From NCBI RefSeq assembly GCF_000878135.1, contig NZ_JXQZ01000001.1, positions 1 through 64,000 on the forward strand: DNA of 64,000 nt, read 5' to 3'. Made by a program: the position numbers and the translations under genes. The notes below the pieces were generated by a model that was not told the origin of the DNA, searched no databases, and saw only the letters and a list, made by a program, of their open reading frames with translations. This DNA comes from Frigoribacterium sp. MEB024 (lineage in GTDB: Bacteria; Actinomycetota; Actinomycetes; Actinomycetales; Microbacteriaceae). This document shows positions 56,785 through 64,000 of this stretch, piece after piece; position 1 is the stretch's first letter, and every line of letters starts with the position of its first letter.

Positions 56785-59529
56785 TCAGGCCTCCCCACCG
56801 GCGGTGCCGCTGGTACCGGCGGTGACGTCGTGCAACTGGTACCGGTCGATCGCTTGCTGGACGACGCCCGGGTCGACCTCGCCCCGGCGGGCCAGGGCCT
56901 GCAGGGTGCGGACGACGACCGACGGGCCGTCGATCTTGAAGAAGCGGCGGGCAGCCGCCCGGGTGTCGCTGAAGCCGAAGCCGTCGGCACCGAGCGTCAG
57001 GTAGTCGCCGGGCACGTACTCGCGGATCTGGTCGGGCACGGCCGCCATGAAGTCGCTGGTGGCGATGAACGGACCCTCGGCACCCTGCAACTTCTCGGTC
57101 ACGTAAGGCGTCTTGGGCTCGTCGTTCGGGTGCAGGAAGTTGTGCTCTTCCGCGGCCAGGCCGTCGCGGCGCAGTTCGGTCCAGCTGGTGACGCTCCAGA
57201 CGTCGGCCGCGACGTTCCAGTCGTCGGCGAGCAGCTGCTGGGCCTCGAGCGCCCACGGCACACCGACGCCCGACGCGAGCAGCTGGGCACGGGGGCCCAG
57301 GTTCTCGGCGTCCTTGAGCTTGTAGATGCCGCGCACCACACCGTCGACGTCGAGGCCCTCGGGCTCGACGGGCTGGGCCATCGGCTCGTTGTAGACGGTG
57401 ATGTAGTACATGACGTTCGGGTCGGTGTGCGACGCGTTGCCGTGCTCGTCGGTGCCGTACATGCGGTCCATGCCCGACTTGACGATGTGGCCGAGCTCGT
57501 AGCCGAAGGCCGGGTCGAACGAGACGACCGCGGGGTTCGTCGAGGCGAGCAGCGGCGAGTGGCCGTCGGCGTGCTGGAGGCCTTCGCCGGTCAGTGTCGT
57601 GCGCCCGGCGGTGGCGCCGATGATGAACCCGCGGGCCATCTGGTCGCCGGCTGCCCACATGGCGTCGCCGGTGCGCTGGAACCCGAACATCGAGTAGAAG
57701 ACGTAGACCGGGATGAGCGGTTCGCCCTGCGTGGAGTACGAGGTGCCGACGGCGGTGAAGGCCGCGAACGCACCGGCCTCGTTGATGCCGACGTGGATGA
57801 TCTGGCCCTGCGGGCTCTCCTTGTAGGCGAGCAGCAGTTCGCGGTCGACCGACGTGTAGTGCTGGCCGTTCGGGTTGTAGATCTTGGACGTCGGGAAGTA
57901 GGCGTCCATGCCGAAGGTGCGGGCCTCGTCGGGGATGATCGGCACGATGCGGTGCCCGAAGTCGGGCGAGCGCAGCAGGTCTTTCAGCAGGCGGGCGAAC
58001 GCCATCGTGGTGGCGACCTCTTGCTTGCCCGAGCCCTTCTTGACGACGTCGTACGTCTTCGCCTCGGGGACGGCGATCTGCGTGTACTTGCTGCGGCGCT
58101 CGGGCACGTAGCCACCGAGCGCGCGACGACGCTCTTGCATGTACTGGATCGCGTCGTCGTCCTGGCCGGGGTGGTAGTACGGCGGCAGGTACGGGTTCTC
58201 GTCGAGCTGGGCGTCGGTGATCGGGATGCGGAGCTCGTCGCGGAACTGCTTGAGGTTGTCGAGCGTGAGCTTCTTCATCTGGTGGGTCGCGTTGCGGCCC
58301 TCGAAGGACTTCCCGAGGCCGTAGCCCTTGACCGTCTTGGCGAGGATGACCGTCGGCTGGCCCGTGTGCTCGGTCGCGGCCTTGAACGCGGCGTAGACCT
58401 TGCGGTAGTCGTGGCCGCCGCGCTTGAGGTTCCAGATGTCGTCGTCGGAGTAGTCCGCGACGAGTTCGAGCGCGCGGGGGTCGCGGCCGAAGAAGTTGTC
58501 GCGGACGTAACCGCCGCTCTCGGCCTTGTAGGTCTGGAAGTCACCGTCGGGCGTGGTGTTCATGAGGTTGAGCAGCGCGCCGCTCGAGTCGTTGGCGAGG
58601 AGGGAGTCCCACTCGCGACCCCAGACGACCTTGATGACGTTCCAGCCGGCGCCGCGGAAGAACGACTCGAGCTCTTGGATGATCTTGCCGTTGCCGCGGA
58701 CCGGACCGTCGAGGCGCTGCAGGTTGCAGTTGATGACGAAGTTCAGATTGTCGAGGCCTTCGTTGGCCGCCACCTGCAGCTGACCGCGGCTCTCGACCTC
58801 GTCCATCTCGCCGTCGCCGAGGAACGCCCAGACCTGCTGGTCGCTGGCGTCCTTGATGCCGCGGTTGGTGAGGTACTTCGCGACCTGCGCCTGGTAGATG
58901 GCGTTGATCGGCCCGAGGCCCATCGACACGGTCGGGAACTGCCAGAACTCGGGCATGAGGCGCGGGTGCGGGTACGAGCTGAGTCCGCCGGAGGCGTGCG
59001 ACTTCTCCTGGCGGAAGCCGTCGAGCTGGTCGGTGCCGAGACGGCCCTCGAGGTAGGCGCGGGCGTACATGCCGGGGGAGGCGTGGCCCTGGAAGAACAC
59101 CTGGTCGCCGCCACCGGAGTGGTCCTGACCGCGGAAGAAGTGGTTGTTGCCGACCTCGTACAGGGCGGCCGACGAGGCGTAGGTCGAGATGTGGCCGCCG
59201 ACGGAGATGCCGGGGCGCTGTGCGCGGTGCACGGTGATCGCGGCGTTCCAGCGGACCCACTTGCGGTAGCGGCGCTCGAGTTCTTCGTCACCGGGGAACT
59301 CGGGCTCGTCTTCGGGGGCGATGGTGTTGACGTAGTCCGTCTTGGGGACCATCGGCACGCCCAGGTGCAGCTCGCTCGACCGGGTGAGCAGGCTCTTCAT
59401 GATCTCGCGGGCACGTTCGTGACCCTGCGCCTTCACGAGAGCGTCGAGCGACTCGCGCCACTCGGCGGTCTCTTCGGGATCGCGATCGGCCTTGTCGACC
59501 GTGTACGGGTCCTGATCGTTAACCGTCAC
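56785..59529 (-). CDS. aceE: Pyruvate dehydrogenase E1 component, homodimeric
   Basis: This 914-residue thiamine-diphosphate enzyme decarboxylates pyruvate and acetylates lipoyl-E2. The ThDP motif is [13 protein letters not shown] ending at [13 protein letters not shown]. Other landmarks are [67 protein letters not shown] and [21 protein letters not shown] 59529 is chosen over TTG 59541 because the family start MTVND-like begins here and AAGG precedes it. Located upstream of the PucR-type regulator and the fab operon, it links acetyl-CoA supply with fatty acid synthesis. Confidence 0.96.
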   Translation of the reverse strand: MTVNDQDPYTVDKADRDPEETAEWRESLDALVKAQGHERAREIMKSLLTRSSELHLGVPMVPKTDYVNTIAPEDEPEFPGDEELERRYRKWVRWNAAITVHRAQRPGISVGGHISTYASSAALYEVGNNHFFRGQDHSGGGDQVFFQGHASPGMYARAYLEGRLGTDQLDGFRQEKSHASGGLSSYPHPRLMPEFWQFPTVSMGLGPINAIYQAQVAKYLTNRGIKDASDQQVWAFLGDGEMDEVESRGQLQVAANEGLDNLNFVINCNLQRLDGPVRGNGKIIQELESFFRGAGWNVIKVVWGREWDSLLANDSSGALLNLMNTTPDGDFQTYKAESGGYVRDNFFGRDPRALELVADYSDDDIWNLKRGGHDYRKVYAAFKAATEHTGQPTVILAKTVKGYGLGKSFEGRNATHQMKKLTLDNLKQFRDELRIPITDAQLDENPYLPPYYHPGQDDDAIQYMQERRRALGGYVPERRSKYTQIAVPEAKTYDVVKKGSGKQEVATTMAFARLLKDLLRSPDFGHRIVPIIPDEARTFGMDAYFPTSKIYNPNGQHYTSVDRELLLAYKESPQGQIIHVGINEAGAFAAFTAVGTSYSTQGEPLIPVYVFYSMFGFQRTGDAMWAAGDQMARGFIIGATAGRTTLTGEGLQHADGHSPLLASTNPAVVSFDPAFGYELGHIVKSGMDRMYGTDEHGNASHTDPNVMYYITVYNEPMAQPVEPEGLDVDGVVRGIYKLKDAENLGPRAQLLASGVGVPWALEAQQLLADDWNVAADVWSVTSWTELRRDGLAAEEHNFLHPNDEPKTPYVTEKLQGAEGPFIATSDFMAAVPDQIREYVPGDYLTLGADGFGFSDTRAAARRFFKIDGPSVVVRTLQALARRGEVDPGVVQQAIDRYQLHDVTAGTSGTAGGEA

Positions 59530-59542
59530 CCTTGACCTCAAT

Positions 59543-59655
59543 CATCTGTGTGGAGCAGCCGTCTCTTGGAGGGCCACCGCGTGGAGTGGACAAACAGATG
59601 TCAGGCCCGTCGTGCCCGGGTTCCGAGACGCACTCCGCCTGACCAGCCCACTCTA
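59543..59655 (-). promoter_or_regulatory. aceE promoter and leader with inverted repeat
   Basis: On the minus strand a TAGAGT hexamer (forward 59650-59655) gives a leader of about 115 nt. In the leader CATCTGTGTG (59543-59552) faces CAAACAGATG (59591-59600), complementary at 9 of 10 positions. This could be an RNA hairpin or a protein site. Confidence 0.4.
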
Positions 59656-59712
59656 GTTGCCCGGACCGATGCAGGCTCGGCACGCGCTGGGAACGCCCGG
59701 CCACGCCGCCGC

Positions 59713-59740
59713 TTGAAATCCGACGCGTGAGGCGTAGGAT
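59713..59740 (+). promoter_or_regulatory. Promoter of the peroxiredoxin gene
   Basis: TTGAAA (59713-59718), a 16-nt spacer and TAGGAT (59735-59740) form a clear promoter. A leader of about 47 nt precedes ATG 59794. Confidence 0.6.
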
Positions 59741-59793
59741 CGGCGATCGTGTCAGTCGCCGACCGCCCGGGTCGACGCGAAAGGAACGCACCC

Positions 59794-60267
59794 ATGGCTC
59801 TGGAGAACGCCATCCAGGCTCCCGACTTCGACCTGCCGAACCAGTTCGGCGAGCGAGTCCGGTTGAGCGACTTCCGGGGCGTCAAGCCCGTGGCCCTGGT
59901 GTTCTTCCCCCTGGCGTTCAGCAGCACCTGCACCAAAGAGCTCTGCACGTTGCGCGACAACCTCGCGATGTTCCAGGACCACCGCGTCGAGTTGCTGGTC
60001 GTCTCCGTCGACTCCAAGGCCACGCTGCGCGCCTTCGCCGAGGAGAAGGGCTACGACTTCACCCTGCTGGCCGACTTCTGGCCGCACGGCGAGGTCTCGA
60101 AGGAGTACGGCGTCTTCCTCGAGAACAAGGGATTCGCGACCCGCACCACCTTCCTGATCGACGTCGACGGCGTCATCCGCGAGCACTTCGGCACCGAGCC
60201 CGGTCAAGAACGTTCGCTCGCCGACTACCGCGCCGCGCTCGACCTCCTCGTCCCCGTCACGGCCTGA
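59794..60267 (+). CDS. Peroxiredoxin (AhpE/Bcp-like)
   Basis: This 157-residue thioredoxin-fold peroxidase reduces hydroperoxides. The peroxidatic Cys46 is in FFPLAFSSTC, a pattern like actinobacterial AhpE, and a possible resolving Cys51 lies five residues on (TKELC). Later VVSVDSKATLRAFAEEKGYDFTLLADFWPHG and TTFLIDVDGVI are conserved. AAAGGAA lies 7 nt before ATG 59794. It is monocistronic and followed by tRNA-Val. Confidence 0.92.
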   Translation: MALENAIQAPDFDLPNQFGERVRLSDFRGVKPVALVFFPLAFSSTCTKELCTLRDNLAMFQDHRVELLVVSVDSKATLRAFAEEKGYDFTLLADFWPHGEVSKEYGVFLENKGFATRTTFLIDVDGVIREHFGTEPGQERSLADYRAALDLLVPVTA

Positions 60268-60314
60268 GTCCCCGGGCCACTGCCCAGGAGGCGCGGGTCG
60301 GCTCGTCCACCCGC

Positions 60315-60320
60315 TAACCT
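60315..60320 (+). promoter_or_regulatory. -10 hexamer TAACCT of tRNA-Val
   Basis: TAACCT lies 31 nt upstream of the mature tRNA 5' end. A single AGGAGGCGCG motif (60286-60295) lies between it and the peroxiredoxin gene. Confidence 0.4.
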
Positions 60321-60351
60321 GTACTCGCTCGCCCGGCTCGTCCCGGTGCGA

Positions 60352-60424
60352 GGGCCTTTAGCTCAGTTGGTAGAGCGCCACGTTTACACCGTGGATGTCA
60401 TCGGTTCGAGCCCGGTAGGGCCCA
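60352..60424 (+). tRNA. tRNA-Val (anticodon TAC)
   Basis: This 73-nt cloverleaf has acceptor stem GGGCCTT paired with AGGGCCC (ending in a G-T pair), discriminator A, anticodon arm CCACGTTTACACCGTGG with anticodon TAC and T-loop TTCGAGC. CCA is not encoded. The following 200 nt (60425-60624) have unusual composition and no convincing gene. Confidence 0.95.
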
Positions 60425-60612
60425 CCCTGAGACGTGCTGGTCAGCAATGACCCTCTGAGCAAGACGACCGTGAGCACATTCGGGAAGCGGCCACTGGCAT
60501 CGCGCTTCAGGAAGTGGCTGACGAACGTGACGTCGTCACACACAGCCACGGTGGTGTTCTCGACGAGTACCTCGGCCGAATCGGGGCGGAGCTCGAGGAC
60601 TTTCTGGCCTGG

Positions 60613-60618
60613 CATAGT
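60613..60618 (+). promoter_or_regulatory. -10 hexamer CATAGT of the repeat-protein gene
   Basis: CATAGT lies 6 nt before ATG 60625, matching the leaderless geometry seen elsewhere and supporting this start. Confidence 0.45.
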
Positions 60619-60624
60619 CGATTC

Positions 60625-61719
60625 ATGTGGTGGAGGAAGACGAGCGACGAGGGAGCGGTCCCGGCCGTCTCGCTGGAGACTTCCCGTCACACGGCTGTCC
60701 CGGCGGCGCACCCGTTCTTCACCGGTGACGGGTTCACCCTGTCGAACCCGGAGCGGGAGACCATCGTTTACTCGGAGGGCGACCGGCGCTGGTCGCTGCT
60801 GGCGGCGTGGGGTGTGTCGCCTCCGGAAGTCCGTGTCCCACGTCCCGAGGTGTGGGACGCGGTCGTCCCGCCGTGGCTCCGCGGCCGGCACGACATCGTC
60901 ACCAGCCGGCTCATCGAGCATTCGGGTCACACGGTCGTGTTCGACCCTGACTCCTGGTACGACGAGACGCTGCAGTTCGTCGGCATGGAGACCGGCGGCA
61001 CCCGGCAACCATGCCCGTGCTGCGACGCGGAGGCCATGACGGTCGAGCAGACGTACCCATCCGGGCAGGTCGCCCTCGAAGTCGGACCGACGCAACGTGC
61101 CATCGAAGAGCGTCTGTCCGATGGCCGGTTCGAGGTCATCCGCGCCGACGTCCCTGTCGACGAGATCGTCGACTTGCTGATCAGCGACACGAAGTACACC
61201 ATCATCACGTACCTGCGCTGCACCGTGTCGAACGAGACCATCCTGTGGGGCCTCGCCATCCGCGGCACCCCCATCTACCAGCACGTCCTGCCCATGGCGC
61301 CGTTCGTCCGGCGCTGGGAAGACGGCTACCCGCGCGTGGACAACGCACCCGACCGGCCGACGCTGAACCCCGACGCGAAAGTCTCCCCGGGCGTGCTTCC
61401 GGTGCCTGTACCGCCGTCGCGTCCGAGGCTGGCCGGCACCCGTCCCGGGGCCGACAGAGACCTCCACATCGGTGTCGGTTACTCCATCGCCGAGGCGAGC
61501 GACGGCGTCGCCTACCTTGTGCCGTTCCGCGGCCGTCACGTGTTCCCGACCCGGTGGACCGGCCGGAGGCCTGCTGTGCTCCTGCCCCGGCCCGAGCTGT
61601 GGGACGCGAATGTCCCACGGTTCCTTCGTGGGAGACGGGAGATCGTCGCCGCGCGGCTGCAGGAATGGAGCGGCCACGACGTCGAGTCCGTCACCGACGG
61701 CGTCGACGTCGAGGAGTGA
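60625..61719 (+). CDS. Unrecognised protein with N- and C-terminal internal duplication
   Basis: This 364-residue protein is one I do not recognise. Two similar blocks lie near residues 67-110 and 316-358. Both contain PRPE-x-WDA-x-VP, LRGR-xx-IV and a following RL-x-E-x-SGH, about 15 identities in a 21-residue core. Between them are a CPCC cluster (near residue 130), VDEIVDLLISDTKYTIITYLRCTV and a proline-rich linker. It has no signal peptide or obvious helix span. Third-position GC appears somewhat lower than in neighbours, and it lies just downstream of a tRNA, so horizontal acquisition is possible. The start is set by the CATAGT hexamer. Confidence 0.7.
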   Translation: MWWRKTSDEGAVPAVSLETSRHTAVPAAHPFFTGDGFTLSNPERETIVYSEGDRRWSLLAAWGVSPPEVRVPRPEVWDAVVPPWLRGRHDIVTSRLIEHSGHTVVFDPDSWYDETLQFVGMETGGTRQPCPCCDAEAMTVEQTYPSGQVALEVGPTQRAIEERLSDGRFEVIRADVPVDEIVDLLISDTKYTIITYLRCTVSNETILWGLAIRGTPIYQHVLPMAPFVRRWEDGYPRVDNAPDRPTLNPDAKVSPGVLPVPVPPSRPRLAGTRPGADRDLHIGVGYSIAEASDGVAYLVPFRGRHVFPTRWTGRRPAVLLPRPELWDANVPRFLRGRREIVAARLQEWSGHDVESVTDGVDVEE

Positions 61720-61898
61720 CACCGCACGTCAGGTGACCTGTCGGGGGTCGTCGTCGCGGCAGTCGTCGGATGTCCGACCGGTTGTCGCCGGGGCCACGTC
61801 GACGTGGTCGTCGCGACCCACGCCGGTCAGGAGGAGTGTCCCGCAGTCCTTCGTCTCGATGGACCAGGATGGGCTGAGGACGTCGACAGGGGGCTGGG

Positions 61899-62759
61899 AT
61901 GGACGGACGACCACAGGAGCCGGTCGACGGGGCGCAGGTCGAGGGCGCAGCGACCGAGCACACGACGACGACCGGTCGGGGCAGCGGCGTCGCGGTCGCC
62001 CTGACGTTGCCGGTGGCCCTCGTCGTGGGCTGGATCGTGCAACTCGCGGCCGTCCTCTCGCGCCTCCTCGAGCCGACCGACGATCCGACGGGCGGCTTCG
62101 GCCTCACCGGGTGGCTCGTCGTCGGTGCCGCGATCGGCGTCGGCGTGCCGCTGGTCGTGTTCGTCGGGCAGGTGCGCGCCCGGCGCCGCGACCCGTCGCT
62201 CTCGGGCGTGGCCTTCGTCGTGGCCACCCTCGTGCTCGTGGTCGGACTCGTGACCTGTGGACTCGCCGTCGTCCTGCAGTTCTCCTCTGTGGCGGCGGAC
62301 CGGTACCGGACGGCGCAGCCGCCGTCCGTGGCCGAGCAGCGGTACACGGGCGAGGAGGCCGGCGACGAGCTGCGCGCGCTCGGTGACGACACCGTCCGAG
62401 CCCTCGGCGGCGATCCGACCGAGGGCTTGCGCGCCGACGGCTCGACCGTCCGGGCGTACAGCGAGGAGTGCCTCCTCGACAACGACAATCCCGGGGTCGT
62501 GTGGAGCTACTCGTACTCCGCGGACGGCCTCGTCGACGCGTCCGGCGGACCACTGCTGCCCGACGGGGTCCACGTGCTGCCGGGCACCCGCACCGACCTC
62601 GACGGCGTGCGCGAGCTCTGGTCGAGCGAGGGGATCGGGGCCGAGCAGGACCTGGTCGACTTCGACCAGATCGTCCCCGAAGCCGACTGGCTCGAGCGGT
62701 GGTCGTATGTACGGGCCGGGCCGACGGTCGACATCACGACGATCTGCCTGGTGCCGTGA
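61899..62759 (+). CDS. Hypothetical membrane protein with extracytoplasmic C-terminal domain
   Basis: This 286-residue protein has a Thr/Gly-rich N-terminus and then three hydrophobic helices: about 30-52, 69-90 and 104-126 (FVVATLVLVVGLVTCGLAVVL). The remaining 155 residues form an acidic, probably extracytoplasmic domain with two Cys (EECLLDND and TTICLVP) that could form a disulfide. I do not recognise a family. ATG 61899 is preceded by ACAGGGGG. The 179-nt gap before it shows no clear gene. Confidence 0.65.
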   Translation: MDGRPQEPVDGAQVEGAATEHTTTTGRGSGVAVALTLPVALVVGWIVQLAAVLSRLLEPTDDPTGGFGLTGWLVVGAAIGVGVPLVVFVGQVRARRRDPSLSGVAFVVATLVLVVGLVTCGLAVVLQFSSVAADRYRTAQPPSVAEQRYTGEEAGDELRALGDDTVRALGGDPTEGLRADGSTVRAYSEECLLDNDNPGVVWSYSYSADGLVDASGGPLLPDGVHVLPGTRTDLDGVRELWSSEGIGAEQDLVDFDQIVPEADWLERWSYVRAGPTVDITTICLVP

Positions 62760-62819
62760 CGGTCGAGTCCGGTCCGGCGCCGGCGCGCTGATCGGCACTC
62801 ACCCGGGCGGCAGCCGGGG

Positions 62820-62825
62820 TATCGT
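62820..62825 (+). promoter_or_regulatory. -10 hexamer TATCGT of the esterase gene
   Basis: TATCGT lies 7 nt before GTG 62833. Confidence 0.45.
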
Positions 62826-62832
62826 CGCGGCC

Positions 62833-63801
62833 GTGACCACGCGCCTCCCTCGGATGCCCTCCCGCGCCTCCCGCACCTCCCGCGAGACCGTCCGGGTGCC
62901 CCTCGCCGCGAGGCTCGTCCTGCCCCGGGCGGCGGTCCCGGCGTTCCTGCGGGCGACGGGGGCGAACCGCACCTTCGTCACCGAGGCCGGGGCGCGTCGG
63001 CGCATCCGTCGGTCGTCCCTCCGCCCGGCACCGTACGGCCCGCCTGCCGTCCTCCGGGACGACGTCCGGGTCGACGTCGAGCAGCGCGGCGGCTGGCCGG
63101 TCTACACGATCACGCGGCGTGACGGTGCGTCGCGCGGCACCGTCGTATACGCCCACGGCGGCGGCTGGGTGGGCGAGATCGTGTCGCAGCACTGGCACCT
63201 CGCCGCCCAGCTCTCCGCCGAGGTCCGCACGACGGTCGTCCTGCCGATCTACCCGCTGGTCCCGTACGGGACGGCCGAGGAGGCGCGGGTCGGCATCCTC
63301 GACCTGGTCGCGTCGGCAGACGGCCCGGTCGCCCTCGCCGGGGACTCGGCCGGCGGCCAGATCGTGCTGTCGGCCGCCCTGTCGTTGCGTGACGCGGGCG
63401 TCGTCGTCGCCCGCACGGTGCTGATCGCCCCCGCGCTCGACCTGACCTGGGGCAACCCCCGCATCCCCGAGGTGCAGCCGTCCGACCCGTGGCTCGGGAC
63501 GCCCGGCGGACGCGTGCTCGCCGAGCACTGGCGGGGCGAGCTCGACCTGCGCGACCCCGTCGTCAGCCCCTTGTTCGGCGACCTCTCGCGGCTGGGCCCG
63601 GTGACGGTGTTCACGGGGACGCGGGACGTCCTGAACCCCGACGCGCACCTCCTTCGCGACCGTGCCGCGGCGGCCGGCGTCGAGCTCGAGTGGCACGAAG
63701 GGGAGGGCGACGTGCACGCCTACCCGCTGCTGCCCACTCGATCGGGTCGTGCCGCCCGGGCGCAGATCGTCCGGACGCTCCGCCGCTCGCTCGCGTCCTG
63801 A
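62833..63801 (+). CDS. Alpha/beta hydrolase, HSL (family IV esterase) type
   Basis: This 322-residue esterase has the oxyanion-hole motif VVYAHGGGWVGE, the nucleophile Ser in LAGDSAGGQIVLSAA, the acidic residue near GTRDVLNPDAHLL and His in GDVHAYPLLPT. This is the hormone-sensitive-lipase layout. There is no signal peptide; the N-terminal 50 residues are Arg-rich. The substrate is unknown. The start rests on the TATCGT hexamer 7 nt upstream of GTG 62833. Confidence 0.85.
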   Translation: MTTRLPRMPSRASRTSRETVRVPLAARLVLPRAAVPAFLRATGANRTFVTEAGARRRIRRSSLRPAPYGPPAVLRDDVRVDVEQRGGWPVYTITRRDGASRGTVVYAHGGGWVGEIVSQHWHLAAQLSAEVRTTVVLPIYPLVPYGTAEEARVGILDLVASADGPVALAGDSAGGQIVLSAALSLRDAGVVVARTVLIAPALDLTWGNPRIPEVQPSDPWLGTPGGRVLAEHWRGELDLRDPVVSPLFGDLSRLGPVTVFTGTRDVLNPDAHLLRDRAAAAGVELEWHEGEGDVHAYPLLPTRSGRAARAQIVRTLRRSLAS

Positions 63802-63909
63802 CCCGGGGGCGAGTACCGATCGGGTCGGCCCGACGGTGCGGTGCGCGTGCTCCTGCGTCGGTGCGACCCGGGGCGGCCGTGGCACAGCCACCCCGGCGGC
63901 GACCGGGGG

Positions 63910-64000
63910 TCAGCGGCGAGCGGCGCCGCGGCGACCCGAGACGGCGACCCAGATCACCAGGACGACGATCGCGCCGATGATCGAGCCGATGATGCCGGCG
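63910..64000 (-). CDS. GlsB/YeaQ/YmgE-family membrane protein (partial)
   Basis: This is the C-terminal end of a minus-strand gene that runs off the window. The readable part has the glycine-zipper helix GIIGSIIGAIVVLVIWVAVSG and a short RRGAARR tail. This fits the transglycosylase-associated (GlsB/YeaQ) stress protein family. It is convergent with the esterase gene across a 108-nt gap. Confidence 0.7.
   Translation of the reverse strand, partial: AGIIGSIIGAIVVLVIWVAVSGRRGAARR

Noticed and set aside
56422-59535. A 1037-codon plus-strand open frame
   Set aside because: It is antisense to aceE and part of the PucR-type gene, both clearly real. Its sequence is a Val/Gly/Arg-rich shadow.
60358-60615. 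Minus-strand frame starting MPGQKVLELRP and reading into the antisense of tRNA-Val
   Set aside because: Its beginning looks protein-like, but the last about 25 residues are the antisense of the tRNA, and third-position GC is lower than in neighbouring genes. It could be a gene fragment, but I cannot support it as a gene.
61729-61914. A 61-codon minus-strand frame before the membrane-protein gene
   Set aside because: It overlaps the start of the gene at 61899, has no promoter or ribosome-binding signal that I can see and no recognisable motif.

Overview
The window is chromosomal DNA from a very GC-rich (about 70%) actinobacterium. Gene order and family variants fit the Microbacteriaceae: lepA-hemW-hrcA-dnaJ-rsmE-HIT-phoH-ybeY-CNNM-era, leuA, recO-uppS, glyS, dusB-dgt-dnaG, the CE1758/CE1759 luciferase-like pair, DUF3145, and fabD-fabH-acpP-fabF beside aceE and a PucR-type regulator. 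The genus cannot be fixed from sequence alone. Almost everything is core housekeeping. I see no insertion sequence, integrase, prophage or CRISPR array.

Layout. 1-14.3 kb: translation factor and heat-shock block (lepA, DUF1990, hemW, convergent DUF4870 gene, hrcA with a CIRCE-like operator, dnaJ, rsmE, HIT, phoH, ybeY, CNNM transporter, era), then a two-component pair. 14.5-18.5 kb: membrane esterase coupled to an MprF-like DUF2156 protein. 18.5-23.7 kb: leuA behind a leucine-rich leader peptide, a palindromic repeat array, a TRIC-like membrane protein divergent from recO-uppS, and a lipoprotein. 23.8-34.5 kb: LysR divergent from a class V aminotransferase, glyS, a repeat-flanked AbiEi-like/nuclease-like gene, a DsbA-family oxidoreductase, YbaK, dusB, dgt and dnaG. 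34.7-42.3 kb: a peptide ABC transporter operon with three nucleotide-binding domains and a 2-hydroxyacid dehydrogenase. 42.4-51.7 kb: tRNA-Asn, def, NIPA-like transporter, GT4 glycosyltransferase, tRNA-Met, the LLM/FMN-reductase operon, DUF1684, a family A polymerase and DUF3145. 51.8-59.5 kb, minus strand: aceE, PucR-type regulator, fabD, fabH, acpP, fabF. 59.7-64 kb: peroxiredoxin, tRNA-Val, an unrecognised internally duplicated protein, a membrane protein, an esterase and the end of a GlsB/YeaQ-like gene.

The most interesting signals are DNA-level. (1) The 10-mer AGGAGGCGCG and its complement occur about 28 times by hand count (9-mer core about 37 times) on both strands, in genes and between them. 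Several copies form inverted pairs at gene ends. This distribution resembles bacterial DNA uptake sequences. (2) A family of 83-98 nt palindromic elements begins GTCGGCAACTCCTG and ends CAGGAGTTGCCGAC. It has about seven copies, including a 90-bp tandem array and a pair bracketing the AbiEi-like gene, one of which supplies that gene's C-terminus. (3) Many genes have a TANNNT-like -10 hexamer exactly 6-7 nt before the start codon, which suggests widespread leaderless transcripts.
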